Of a stretch of DNA of 41,697 nucleotides, positions 32,978 through 40,879 are shown in pieces (the stretch's first letter is position 1; every line of letters starts with the position of its first letter). Origin of the DNA: Alkalihalobacillus trypoxylicola (GTDB lineage: Bacteria; Bacillota; Bacilli; Bacillales; Bacillaceae_D); the NCBI RefSeq assembly GCF_001590785.1, contig NZ_LTAO01000017.1, positions 1-41,697 on the forward strand, read 5' to 3'. The notes beneath the pieces are model-generated. The model was given only the letters and a program-made list of their open reading frames with translations, was not told where the DNA came from and ran no database searches. The position numbers and the translations under genes were made by a program.

Positions 32978-34444
32978 ATGAGTACCCAACAGTCACAAAA
33001 ACAAGTGGAATCATTAGAAAATCCTTCTCTTTTTTCAAAAATCAAATCAAAAAAAGTTCTATTCCTAACACTAATCGCCGTTTTCATTACAGTCGCTATC
33101 ATTGGTATTACGACTTATCAAACCAATGCTAATCAGTGGACTAAAGAAGCTATCGATCACTCCACTGCCGAAATTGATATCTCTAATAAACCAGTCGATC
33201 AACCTGCTTTTGTATACGAAGAAGAAGAGTATACTGAAAATAATGAAGAAGAGAAAGATGCTGAAGAAAGAGAAAAAGATACGGAAGAACCTAGTAATAA
33301 CGATTCCGAAGAGAATCAAGAAAACGAAATGATTGAACTTGATTCAACTATAGAAAATCCAAATTCCGAATCAACCGAAGATAACGATGAGAATGAGCAG
33401 CAAAATTCTCAGGATGAAGAGAATACAGAGGAAGTAATAGAAGAAGAAACCGAAGATAACGATGAGAGTGAAGAAAATTCAGAAATTGATGAAGAATCAG
33501 CTAATCAATTAGTCAATCAATTAAAAGAAAAGGTCTATACGATCTACTCTACTAATCATCAAGGTTCTGGGTTTTTATATAATAGTAATGGGATTGTCAT
33601 TACAAATGCCCATGTTGTCACAGGCGATTTATTTGTAACGGTCCAAACACAAAGTGGTTCTGAGCATGTTGCTGAAGTGATTGGCTATTCTAATGAAACA
33701 GATATTGCCGTTTTACTTGTGAATGATTTTGATGGACAAAGCCCAGCACCGATTGATAAAGGGAGTCAAGCTGCTATAGGAGACCAAGTATTAACTCTAG
33801 GAACTCCACAAGGTGCTTCTTTCACTTCTACAACAGGTAATATTACTGAAACTGGATTGTCCTTTTCTATTAATAACTTTTTATACTTAAATCTTTACGA
33901 GTCTTCTGCTCCAACGCAGCCAGGTAACAGTGGAGGTCCCTTAGTTTCTATCTCATCTGGGAAAATCATTGGAATTAATTCGGCTATGGATAAAAACAGA
34001 GAAAGTATCAGCTATAGTATACCTGTATTTGCCGTAGAATCGTTAATTCAGGATTGGGTTCAAAGCCCACTCTCTCAGGATGACTTACTAGCTATTTATG
34101 GTGATCAAGCCGTTGCCGTTGAAGATGGAAATGAAGAATCATTAGTATCTGAAGAGGAAGAAAAAGAGTCAGAGTCACTAGGTACAGGAAATAACCAGAA
34201 TAAAACTATCGAGAAAAAAGAAAATCCACCGATTGAAATCAAAAAGGCTGAAAAACAGGAAGTCTTTATTGAAATGGAAGATACTATAGATGAAGTGAAT
34301 GTCGAAAGTGATGAAAAAGAAAAAGAGAATCAGAAAGAGGACGTTTCTAGTATAAATAAAATCAACGATGAAGTGGACCAAGTAGATGACACAGAAATCG
34401 AAGAGAATATCGATGAAGAAGATGACTTAGCGGTTGCTTCTTAG
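32978..34444 (+). CDS. membrane-tethered S1C (HtrA-like) serine protease with acidic arms
   Basis: A 488-residue protein with one N-terminal membrane helix (about 27-47), a long Glu/Asp/Asn-rich arm (about 70-175), a trypsin-like protease domain (about 180-365) and a second acidic, Lys/Glu-rich arm (about 375-488). The catalytic triad is seen: His212 in ITNAHVV, Asp242 in NETDIAVL, Ser318 in QPGNSGGPL. No PDZ domain is present where HtrA proteins have one; the acidic tail replaces it. It is expected outside the cell membrane, in surface protein quality control or regulated proteolysis. AAAGGAGG lies before the ATG. A sigma-factor gene follows 320 bp downstream on the same strand, behind a terminator. 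Confidence 0.9.
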   Translation: MSTQQSQKQVESLENPSLFSKIKSKKVLFLTLIAVFITVAIIGITTYQTNANQWTKEAIDHSTAEIDISNKPVDQPAFVYEEEEYTENNEEEKDAEEREKDTEEPSNNDSEENQENEMIELDSTIENPNSESTEDNDENEQQNSQDEENTEEVIEEETEDNDESEENSEIDEESANQLVNQLKEKVYTIYSTNHQGSGFLYNSNGIVITNAHVVTGDLFVTVQTQSGSEHVAEVIGYSNETDIAVLLVNDFDGQSPAPIDKGSQAAIGDQVLTLGTPQGASFTSTTGNITETGLSFSINNFLYLNLYESSAPTQPGNSGGPLVSISSGKIIGINSAMDKNRESISYSIPVFAVESLIQDWVQSPLSQDDLLAIYGDQAVAVEDGNEESLVSEEEEKESESLGTGNNQNKTIEKKENPPIEIKKAEKQEVFIEMEDTIDEVNVESDEKEKENQKEDVSSINKINDEVDQVDDTEIEENIDEEDDLAVAS

Positions 34445-34452
34445 CTTAAAGG

Positions 34453-34486
34453 GCATGGTTCTTAACATAAGAGCTCATGCTTTTTT
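34453..34486 (+). terminator. terminator of the S1C protease gene
   Basis: GCATG-TCTTA pairs with TAAGA-CATGC with small bulges, followed by TTTTTTATTT, 8 nt after the stop codon. Confidence 0.75.
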
Positions 34487-34715
34487 ATTTGTTTGTAATT
34501 TGGCAAATACCTTTTGACTTTATCTACTTCTTAATTCTATGCCCCACCTTAATATTCCTTTAAATTTCAAAATTATGCCGTAAACATTTTTCATTAGAAC
34601 TCTGGCTTTTAGAATTAGTAAATAGCAAGGCTGCTACGTCAAATATATAAGCTACTGAGCTCTTCATATCCTTCTTAAAATAAGATGATGTTTCTATTGA
34701 ATGGCGATAAAGTAA

Positions 34716-34764
34716 AGTCACCGCGGAATTTATAAGAAGAGATCTCTTCTCACTAAGGGTGACT
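34716..34764 (+). promoter_or_regulatory. hairpin enclosing the sigma-factor ribosome binding site
   Basis: AGTCACC (34716-34722) is complementary to GGTGACT (34758-34764), which includes most of the AAGGGTGA site of the sigma-factor gene. Between them lies a perfect 16-bp palindrome AGAAGAGATCTCTTCT (34735-34750). The structure should hide the ribosome binding site unless opened; as DNA, the palindrome could also be an operator. Confidence 0.55.
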
Positions 34765-34767
34765 GCA

Positions 34768-35265
34768 TTGCTAGATCATAGCTTTGAGCAAGTATTAAAA
34801 GATTATCAACCTTTGATTAAAAATCAAATGAAGCAGCTCAATATCTACACAAATTTTGAGGAATTTTATCAAGTTGGTCAAATTGCATTATGGAAGGCTT
34901 ATTGTCATTATGAGCAAGAAAAAGGTCATTTTGCCTTTTATGCGAAGCAACGAGTTCGAGGAGATTTGATTGATTTTCTTCGTAAAGAGGCAAAGTATAA
35001 AGAGCATAATGTTATAAGTGACGCAGTAAAACTCCATCAGTACAGCATCGTTACAGAACATGAGGAATCTTCTTATGAAAGGTTCGTTCCTTATCTTCAT
35101 TTATTATCATGTCGAGAAAAAGCGTGGTTCACTGAAACCATTATTCATCAACTGAAATTAAGCGAAATTGCGCAGAAATATTCGGTTTCTACCCATACTG
35201 TTGCTTCATGGCGAAAATCTGTCATCAAAAAACTCTCTTATATGATGAAGCCAGAGGAAAACTGA
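34768..35265 (+). CDS. small sigma-70-family RNA polymerase sigma factor
   Basis: A 165-residue alternative sigma factor with only regions 2 and 4. Region 2 (about residues 10-80): LIKNQMKQLNIYTNFEEFYQVGQIALWKAYCHYEQEKGHFAFYAKQRVRGDLIDFLRKE, resembling the sigma-H/YvrI-like group. Region 4 (about 115-160): LLSCREKAWFTETIIHQLKLSEIAQKYSVSTHTVASWRKSVIKKL, a helix-turn-helix. The TTG at 34768 is chosen because AAGGGTG lies 6 nt upstream; the GTG at 34759 lies inside this site. No anti-sigma gene is adjacent, unlike many ECF factors; the neighbouring membrane protease is a possible partner in signal relay (speculative). Regulon unknown. Confidence 0.83.
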   Translation: MLDHSFEQVLKDYQPLIKNQMKQLNIYTNFEEFYQVGQIALWKAYCHYEQEKGHFAFYAKQRVRGDLIDFLRKEAKYKEHNVISDAVKLHQYSIVTEHEESSYERFVPYLHLLSCREKAWFTETIIHQLKLSEIAQKYSVSTHTVASWRKSVIKKLSYMMKPEEN

Positions 35266-35349
35266 TAAGATTGTTTTTATTTTTCAAATGAATTCGGGCA
35301 CTTCTTGTCTCTTATTGATTTTATTTCCCGAAAAATAATATCTAATGTT

Positions 35350-35378
35350 TTGACAAATTAAAAAGAGGTTCGTACAAT
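35350..35378 (+). promoter_or_regulatory. strong sigma-A promoter with no ORF downstream
   Basis: TTGACA (35350-35355), an exact 17-bp spacer and TACAAT (35373-35378). It is the best sigma-A promoter I found in the window. Transcription should start near 35385 and run into a structured, non-coding stretch. Confidence 0.75.
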
Positions 35379-35384
35379 ACTATC

Positions 35385-35583
35385 TTCACACTTGTTAGGT
35401 GCTTTGGCTGTTCGCTCTCTCAAGGCACTCTTCAGCCAGAGGGCGACAATGCCAAACTAACTTTACAAAAACAGATTTCGGAAAGCCCACTTTATCAACC
35501 GTTAAAGCTAAATTAAGTATTTTATAGAGAAAATGCAAATTCAACAGGGCCCTCCTTCTTTTGAAAAGATAGAGAGCCCTGTT
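35385..35583 (+). ncRNA. candidate structured small RNA with possible pseudoknot
   Basis: From the promoter, the RNA opens with nested stems: GUUAG (35394-35398) with CUAAC (35457-35461), UUUGGC (35403-35408) with GCCAAA (35451-35456), and UCGCUCUCU (35412-35420) with AGAGGGCGA (35438-35446, one G-U pair). The bulge GUGC (35399-35402) is complementary to GCAC in the apical loop (35425-35428), a possible pseudoknot; UGGCUG and CAGCCA offer an alternative fold. A second hairpin AACAGGGC / GCCCUGUU (35543-35583) may end the RNA but has a weak T-tract. No open frame with a start signal is present. I do not recognise a known riboswitch or sRNA family. Confidence 0.55.
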
Positions 35584-35689
35584 CGTAACTTATTTGTGTA
35601 TACATCTCATTACATGATAGGGTGACTTAGCGCAAAATACTTTATCTGTCAAAGAAATTTCAAAAAATCCTTAATCAAAGTTCGTTACC

Positions 35690-36065
35690 GCTCTTTTTGA
35701 TGAATAGACGGCTTCCTTTTGACCACTTTCCTAGTTCCGGCGCTTTTTCCGGTGAATAGAGCTATCCCTTTTTACCGTTTTCGTGATGCGGCTCCCTTTT
35801 CGGGTGAATAGAACGCTCCCTTTTGACTACTTTTCGAGTTCAGCGCTCTTTTTGGGTGAATAGGTGGCTCCCTTTTGACCTCTTTCCTAGGTTCGGCGCT
35901 TTTTCCGGTGAATAGGCGGCTCCCTTTTGACCGTTTTTCGTGTTCAGCGCTGTTTTCTGGTGAATAGACTGCTTCCTTTTTAACGTTTTCGTGATGCGGC
36001 TCCCTTTTCGGGTGAATAGAACGCTTCCTTCCGACCACATTTCTGGTTCTAGCGAATGTTTCAAA
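35690..36065 (+). repeat. seven-unit tandem array of the 52-bp repeat
   Basis: The GAATAG core occurs at 35702, 35754, 35806, 35858, 35910, 35962 and 36014, exactly 52 bp apart. Each unit carries GGTGAATAG, then CCCTTTTGACC or a close variant, then a GCGCT-TTTT block with more variable bases between. There are no unique spacers, so it is not CRISPR. Basic low-complexity open frames on the minus strand (about 35772-36101) arise from the repeat and have no ribosome binding site. Confidence 0.9.
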
Positions 36066-36076
36066 ACAGACGAAAT

Positions 36077-36108
36077 AACGCCTTTGAGAGTCATTTCTCA
36101 AAGACGTT
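36077..36108 (-). terminator. hairpin after the acidic lipoprotein gene
   Basis: AACG-CTTTGAGA pairs with TCTCAAAG-CGTT; on the minus strand GTTATTTCG follows, a weak T-tract. It may end the lipoprotein transcript. Confidence 0.5.
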
Positions 36109-36122
36109 ACGTCTACGATATG

Positions 36123-36147
36123 AGTAAGGTAGTTACCTTACTTTTTT
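36123..36147 (+). terminator. perfect plus-strand terminator after the 52-bp array
   Basis: AGTAAGGTA-GT-TACCTTACT is a perfect 9-bp stem, followed by TTTTT. Its orientation serves plus-strand transcripts, that is, RNA coming from the sigma-factor or structured-RNA promoters and crossing the 52-bp array. Confidence 0.75.
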
Positions 36148-36156
36148 ACATAATTA

Positions 36157-36429
36157 TTATTCAGTATCTTCTTCCATATCGTCATCCATCATTGGGTCTT
36201 CAGTTTCTGCTTCATCCATTGCTGGATCATCCATTGCTGGCTCTTCGTCCATCGCTGGGTCTTCCATTGCTGGATCATCAACCGCTGGCTCATCTAATGC
36301 TGGATCTTCAATAGCTGGGTCTCCTGCTGGATCTCCCATACCAGGATCATCTGTCGTGTCATCTCCGCATGCTGCTAAAACTCCTAAAGATAAAAGTGCT
36401 GCTGCTGTTGTCATTAAATATTTTTTCAT
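36157..36429 (-). CDS. small acidic lipoprotein with PAMD repeats
   Basis: A 90-residue secreted lipoprotein. MKKYLMTTAAALLSLGVLAAC is a type II signal peptide with lipobox LAAC (Cys near residue 21). The mature part is almost wholly Asp/Glu/Pro/Ala/Met, built of about eight units such as DPAMDE and DPALDE, and ends in DDDMEEDTE. It has no Lys or Arg after the signal peptide. It should be an extended, disordered, highly negative chain anchored to the outer membrane face. Cation or metal binding through Asp and Met is possible, but this is speculation. The ATG at 36429 follows GGAGG by 8 nt; the ATG five codons earlier overlaps that site. Confidence 0.85.
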   Translation of the reverse strand: MKKYLMTTAAALLSLGVLAACGDDTTDDPGMGDPAGDPAIEDPALDEPAVDDPAMEDPAMDEEPAMDDPAMDEAETEDPMMDDDMEEDTE

Positions 36430-36444
36430 TTCAATTACCTCCAA

Positions 36445-36738
36445 ATAATATAGATTGTCATTTAAGTATGACTAACTTTTTTAACTTATCTGTTAGTCTG
36501 TCTGTATCTTAACAACTATATACATCACCGTCTATAGAATGCGTAGTTTTTAGGCATTCTATTACTGGATGTACAATTTGTCACATAAAGTAACATAAGA
36601 AAGTGAGAGAACTTTTAAAATTGAGAGGTTTAAAATTATTAATGATTGAAATCAGTACTGTTTCAGAAGCCCTCTCGAGTAATATGTCCAAATGTCTCGA
36701 TTATATACTTTTTTTGTAATTATTTTTGGAGTAACAAA
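36445..36738. other. intergenic stretch upstream of the acidic lipoprotein gene
   Basis: About 290 bp, AT-rich, holding the promoter region of the lipoprotein gene. I see no clear -35/-10 pair, no gene and no repeat of the window's families. Confidence 0.4.
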
Positions 36739-36768
36739 AAAACACTTTCTTGATTGAAAGTGTTTTTG
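36739..36768 (-). terminator. fabZ terminator
   Basis: AAAAACACTTTC and GAAAGTGTTTTT form a perfect stem right after the fabZ stop codon, with T-runs on the minus strand. Confidence 0.9.
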
Positions 36769-36774
36769 CTTCAT

Positions 36775-37197
36775 TTATTGGATAGCGAATGTCATATCTG
36801 CTTCCGCAGCCACTTCACCATCAACGGTTGCAATTCCACGTGCTTTTGCAACTGGTCCCTTCATACGAGTCATTTCTACTTCTAAACGAAGCTGGTCTCC
36901 TGGTTTTACTTGCTTTTTAAAACGGCATTTATCAATTCCAGCAAAGAAACCAATTTTCCCTTTATATTCTTCTTTTTGTAGCATTGCTACCGCAGCTGTT
37001 TGCGCTAAAGCCTCTACAATCAACACTCCTGGCATAACTGGATAGTCTGGGAAATGACCGTTAAAAAACTCTTCATTGGCTGATACATTTTTTATTCCTA
37101 CTGCACTTTGACCAATTTCACATTCAATAATTCGGTCTACAAGTAGAAACGGATAACGATGTGGGATAATAGCTTTAATTTCTTCAATATTATACAA
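36775..37197 (-). CDS. fabZ: 3-hydroxyacyl-[acyl-carrier-protein] dehydratase FabZ
   Basis: Dehydrates beta-hydroxyacyl-ACP in type II fatty acid synthesis in the cytosol. The 140-residue length is standard. [13 protein letters not shown] at the N-terminus and [25 protein letters not shown] carry the hot-dog fold signature with catalytic His and Glu. [19 protein letters not shown] is also typical. The start is TTG at 37197, with AAAGGATGGGTG upstream; the N-terminus ([17 protein letters not shown]) then aligns with B. subtilis FabZ (YwpB). It closes the conserved block with the flagellar and mbl genes but has its own terminator. Confidence 0.95.
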   Translation of the reverse strand: MYNIEEIKAIIPHRYPFLLVDRIIECEIGQSAVGIKNVSANEEFFNGHFPDYPVMPGVLIVEALAQTAAVAMLQKEEYKGKIGFFAGIDKCRFKKQVKPGDQLRLEVEMTRMKGPVAKARGIATVDGEVAAEADMTFAIQ

Positions 37198-37299
37198 GTG
37201 ACACCCATCCTTTATTTATGATTGTCTACATTATATCATAATTATTGGAGCTGCCTAAGTAGTGGATATTAGAGAATGTAAAAGCTTTTTTCAAATAAA

Positions 37300-37340
37300 A
37301 AAAGCACTTCATCATGGTCATTTCTCATGGAAAGTGCTTT
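37300..37340 (-). terminator. terminator after the EpuA-like gene
   Basis: AAAGCACTT and AAGTGCTTT arms with an inner CCATGA / TCATGG stem, followed by TTTTTTT on the minus strand. It ends the spoIIID-mbl-flhO-flhP-epuA segment. Confidence 0.85.
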
Positions 37341-37368
37341 CGCTTTTAATAGGTAAGAAATGAAGGGC

Positions 37369-37821
37369 TTACTCCACTTCACCCCTCATTAAATCAAGAA
37401 TATGGTACCAGGTTTCAGGACGGATTGCATCTAACGGTTCATGTCCACCGACTACACCAAACCCAACCATCAAACCAATGATCAGACTACCACCTAATAG
37501 CAGAATAACTAATAATAAACGAACCCAAATCGGAAACATACGAATTCTTCCTTTTCTCTCTCGCTTCCTCTCAGCTCTGCTTTCTTCTTCATCAGAATGC
37601 TTTTGCTTTTCTTTTTTTAGCTCGCTACGTTTTTTGCCCTTTGACTGATTCTCTACTTTCTCCTTCTTAGATATCTCAGTTTCTTTGGATACTTTCGGAG
37701 AATGAGTATTCTTATCAGAATGATTAGACAAGTCTTTATCAGCCTTTTTTTTCATAGCATTTTCTTTTTTGACATTCTCTGAAGTTTTATTATTAGGGAT
37801 TTGGTTTTCTTTTTCGCTCAT
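37369..37821 (-). CDS. EpuA-like membrane protein (often labelled RNA polymerase subunit beta)
   Basis: A 150-residue protein with a very long, Lys/Glu/Ser-rich cytosolic N-terminus (1-95), one membrane helix (WVRLLLVILLLGGSLIIGLMVGFGVVG, about 99-125) and the conserved short tail HEPLDAIRPETWYHILDLMRGE. The tail and membrane segment identify the EpuA family, which databases of Bacilli often call 'DNA-directed RNA polymerase subunit beta' although it has no polymerase domain. The position between fabZ and flhP is the usual one. GAGGAG precedes the ATG. The role is unknown; the charged arm is probably disordered. Confidence 0.82.
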   Translation of the reverse strand: MSEKENQIPNNKTSENVKKENAMKKKADKDLSNHSDKNTHSPKVSKETEISKKEKVENQSKGKKRSELKKEKQKHSDEEESRAERKRERKGRIRMFPIWVRLLLVILLLGGSLIIGLMVGFGVVGGHEPLDAIRPETWYHILDLMRGEVE

Positions 37822-37862
37822 TGGTTTCTCCTCAATTACTTATCAGAATCGTTTAATTATGT

Positions 37863-38705
37863 TTAACCACGTATTCCATTTACTAAACCTGACATTTGGT
37901 CTGCCATGGAAATAGCCGTAGAATTAAACTGATAATGTCGTTGTGCAATGATTAAATTATTCATTTCTTTTGACATATCGACGTTTGATTGTTCTAAAGC
38001 ATTTTGCATAAGGTTTGCTTCATTTCCTACTACATCAACAAACACATCTGCTTCAGCATAACCTAACGCCTCAATATCTTGCAATTCAAAAGCATTTTCA
38101 CCCACTGAATTTAAAAGCTGCGGATTTAATATCTGCCTTAATCCAAGCTGTGCCACTTCTTCTACTGTACCATCATTTAATGTAGCTAATAGCTGGCCAT
38201 TGCTATGTAACTGAAATGAATCAAAGTTTGCTGGAATGGTAAGACGGTTGCCTTCATTATCCAATAAAAAGTCACCATTTGCGGTTACGAGCGTAAGTGT
38301 ATCTAAATTATCAGGGTTGGCGGTTAAATAGAAATTTCCCGCTCTTGTTAATCTTTCAACCGTTTCAAGACCATTCTCAGCCTCAATTCTGAAGAAATGG
38401 TGTTTTTCAAGAATCGCAAAATCCAATTCACGGTCTGTATTTTGAAGAGCACCTTGTTCCATTCTTAAGGTCGTTTGTGCGACTTTCGCTCCTGCCCCCA
38501 CACTTAAGCCCATTGGAGTCAATCTTCCAATCTCATCCTGAGGTCTTGATTGGTTCTGAAGCTGCTGTGATAACAAATCATGAAAATTCGCTTCTCTTCG
38601 CTTAAACCCTGTCGTTTGACTATTAGCTAGATTATGTGAAATCGTATCTAGCTGCTTTTGAATTTGATTCATGGTGACACTTGCAGAAATCATGGAACGA
38701 TTCAT
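37863..38705 (-). CDS. flhP: flagellar hook-basal body protein FlhP
   Basis: A FlgG-like distal rod/hook-basal-body protein exported by the flagellar system. The 280-residue chain has the conserved N-terminal flagellar rod motif (MISASVTMNQIQKQLDTISHNLANSQTTGFKRREANFHDLL), a central variable beta region, and the C-terminal block NALEQSNVDMSKEMNNLIIAQRHYQFNSTAISMADQMSGLVN typical of FlgG/FlhO/FlhP. GAGGG precedes the ATG. It follows flhO by about 47 bp in the same transcript, as in B. subtilis. Confidence 0.93.
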   Translation of the reverse strand: MNRSMISASVTMNQIQKQLDTISHNLANSQTTGFKRREANFHDLLSQQLQNQSRPQDEIGRLTPMGLSVGAGAKVAQTTLRMEQGALQNTDRELDFAILEKHHFFRIEAENGLETVERLTRAGNFYLTANPDNLDTLTLVTANGDFLLDNEGNRLTIPANFDSFQLHSNGQLLATLNDGTVEEVAQLGLRQILNPQLLNSVGENAFELQDIEALGYAEADVFVDVVGNEANLMQNALEQSNVDMSKEMNNLIIAQRHYQFNSTAISMADQMSGLVNGIRG

Positions 38706-38752
38706 CTCTGACCCTCACAATACAAAATATTTTTTAAAATGAAATCCATTTT

Positions 38753-39574
38753 TTATCCGAGACGACCGATTTCATTAACGGCTTTTTGCAAGCTTTGGTC
38801 ATAGGCTTGAAGCACTCTTTGATTCGATTCAAAGCTTCGATAGGCATTCATCATTTCTGTCATCGTTTGAGTTGGGTCTACATTAGACTTCTCCACAAAG
38901 CCTTGATGTATTTGATAAGTGACTCCATCTAACCCAACAGCTTGTGGTAGTGCATCTGCTCCTTGATAGCTAAGAAGGCCGCTACCTTCTCTGATTAAAT
39001 CAAGTGAATTCTCTATATAAACGACACCTAATTGTCCAGCGATGTCACCTTGAGCATTAACAATTACTCCGTTACCATTCACAGTAAATTCTGGTCCACC
39101 TACGTTAATAGCTTGTCCATCTGTATCTAAGACTAAATGACCACCCGCAGTAGTTAGCATTCCTTCTCCATCCACGGTGAATTGTCCATTTCGAGTATAA
39201 CGCGCTTCCCCATCTTCTGCTTGTACAGAATAAAACAGAGCACCTGGCTGTCCATTTTCTGTTTCTGGCATCACGCCCTGCAGTAGTGCTACATCTGTAA
39301 ACAACCCGGTTTCTTCAAGATCGCCCTGACGGAAATTAGGAACTTGCTCTTGAAGATAAACACCTGTAGAGAGCTCTCCTAAAATTTGATGTTGATTAAT
39401 TGGTCCTGAATTAACATTCATGGCGGCCATTAGCATATTTGGGAAAGAACGCATTGTAGAACGATCGGCTTTAAAACCAGGTGTTTGTACATTTGCTAAA
39501 TTATTGGTTAGCATTTCTTGGCGTTGCTGCTGAGCGACCATTCCTGCTGCCGCACCGTATAATCCTCTTAGCAT
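38753..39574 (-). CDS. flhO: flagellar hook-basal body protein FlhO
   Basis: A FlgG-family rod protein. MLRGLYGAAAGMVAQQQRQEMLTNNLANVQTPGFKADR is the rod N-terminal motif, and VEKSNVDPTQTMTEMMNAYRSFESNQRVLQAYDQSLQKAVNEIGRLG is the C-terminal coiled-coil block. The product has 273 residues. The ATG at 39574 is chosen because AAGGAGG lies 6 nt upstream; a longer frame adds six residues without a site. It lies between mbl and flhP as in other Bacillus. Confidence 0.93.
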   Translation of the reverse strand: MLRGLYGAAAGMVAQQQRQEMLTNNLANVQTPGFKADRSTMRSFPNMLMAAMNVNSGPINQHQILGELSTGVYLQEQVPNFRQGDLEETGLFTDVALLQGVMPETENGQPGALFYSVQAEDGEARYTRNGQFTVDGEGMLTTAGGHLVLDTDGQAINVGGPEFTVNGNGVIVNAQGDIAGQLGVVYIENSLDLIREGSGLLSYQGADALPQAVGLDGVTYQIHQGFVEKSNVDPTQTMTEMMNAYRSFESNQRVLQAYDQSLQKAVNEIGRLG

Positions 39575-39765
39575 TTTATACCTCCTTTTCATCTTCAGCC
39601 TAATTAATAAACACTAGAAAACATAAAAATTAGTAGCAATTAAGAGCTTTTACCGACACAATCATGTAAAGGCTTCATTTGCAAATTCATCATTTTACAA
39701 GTATCTTTTGAATTTCTTACCCTTTATTAAATTAGACTTCTTTTTTATATCGGTATATATACTTT

Positions 39766-40770
39766 TTATATTTGAACTTTTTTACTAGACATTTTATCTA
39801 AATTCTCTAAAATCATACCTGTGCCTTTAGCCACGCAATGCATTGGCTCTTCAGCAACTAATACAGGTACTTTAAGTTGATCGGCTAATAATAAATCTAT
39901 TCCGTGAAGTAATGCTCCCCCACCGGTTAAAATAACGCCACGATCAATAATATCTGCAGATAATTCAGGAGGTGTTTGTTCAAGTACCTGCTTTGAGGCT
40001 TGTACAATATAAGAAACAGACTCTGTTAAGGCTTCCTGTATTTCTTCAGAGTTAACCGTAATGGTTCTTGGAAGTCCGCTTACCATATCTCGTCCACGAA
40101 TATCAATCTCTTCATTGCGTGCACCCGGAAATACTGTTGCCACTTCTTTTTTAATATTTTCAGCTGTTCGTTCACCAATTAATAATTTATATTTCTTTTT
40201 AATATACGTTAAAATATCTAAATCAAATCGATCTCCTGCTACTTTTATAGAGGAGGCGGTGACGATATCCCCCATGGATAATACAGCAACATCTGTTGTT
40301 CCACCGCCTATATCTACGACCATGTTACCGCTTGGCTGAAATATATCCATTCCAGCTCCAATCGCTGCAACTTTTGGCTCTTCTTCTAAGTAGACATTTT
40401 TACCGCCACTTTTTTCCGCAGCTTCTCTGATAGCTTTTTGCTCAACTGACGTAATATTCGTTGGGCAACAAATTAAGATTCTCGGTTTCGAAAAAAGATT
40501 TTTCATATTAATTTTCGTTAAAAAATGCTTTAACATGGATTCTGTTAATTCAAAGTTAGCAATGACTCCATCTCTCATGGGACGAACAGCAACAATATTT
40601 CCTGGTGTACGGCCGACCATACGGAATGCTTCATCTCCCACAGCTAGCACTCGTTTTGAAGTTGTCTCAACGGCAACAACAGACGGTTCATCTAATACAA
40701 TTCCTTTACCTTTAACATAAATTAAGACATTTGCTGTTCCTAAATCAATTCCAATATCTCGACCAAACAT
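39766..40770 (-). CDS. mbl: MreB-like rod-shape protein Mbl
   Basis: A bacterial actin that guides lateral wall synthesis from the inner face of the membrane. The 334-residue product has normal length and actin-fold motifs: MFGRDIGIDLGTANVLIYVKGKGIV (phosphate 1), GNMVVDIGGGTTDVAVLS (phosphate 2, about residue 150) and GVILTGGGALLHGIDLLL (adenosine loop, about 285). The ATG at 40770 follows GGAGG; an upstream in-frame ATG gives ten extra residues absent from known Mbl. Position next to spoIIID identifies it as mbl rather than mreB or mreBH. Confidence 0.96.
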   Translation of the reverse strand: MFGRDIGIDLGTANVLIYVKGKGIVLDEPSVVAVETTSKRVLAVGDEAFRMVGRTPGNIVAVRPMRDGVIANFELTESMLKHFLTKINMKNLFSKPRILICCPTNITSVEQKAIREAAEKSGGKNVYLEEEPKVAAIGAGMDIFQPSGNMVVDIGGGTTDVAVLSMGDIVTASSIKVAGDRFDLDILTYIKKKYKLLIGERTAENIKKEVATVFPGARNEEIDIRGRDMVSGLPRTITVNSEEIQEALTESVSYIVQASKQVLEQTPPELSADIIDRGVILTGGGALLHGIDLLLADQLKVPVLVAEEPMHCVAKGTGMILENLDKMSSKKVQI

Positions 40771-40879
40771 GATTTCATTTCCTCCCTGTTTTCCGAACAT
40801 CGTACATTATAGTAATACGATTTACCTAATTTAAAATTTTATCATAAAAAAGGTCGGACAGGGATACCTTTTTCGAAAT

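Noticed and set aside
35385-35583. 6S RNA, tmRNA, SRP RNA or a known riboswitch
   Set aside because: The characteristic sequences I know for these RNAs are not found, and no gene follows that a riboswitch could control.
35690-36065. CRISPR array
   Set aside because: Regular spacing is present, but units are contiguous and similar along their whole length, without unique spacers of constant size, and no cas genes are in the window.
35772-36101. 109- and 84-residue minus-strand proteins over the 52-bp array
   Set aside because: Two frames are open at once because of the repeat; start signals and non-repeat sequence are lacking.
40061-40720. Plus-strand frames opposite mbl
   Set aside because: Antisense shadows of a highly conserved gene.
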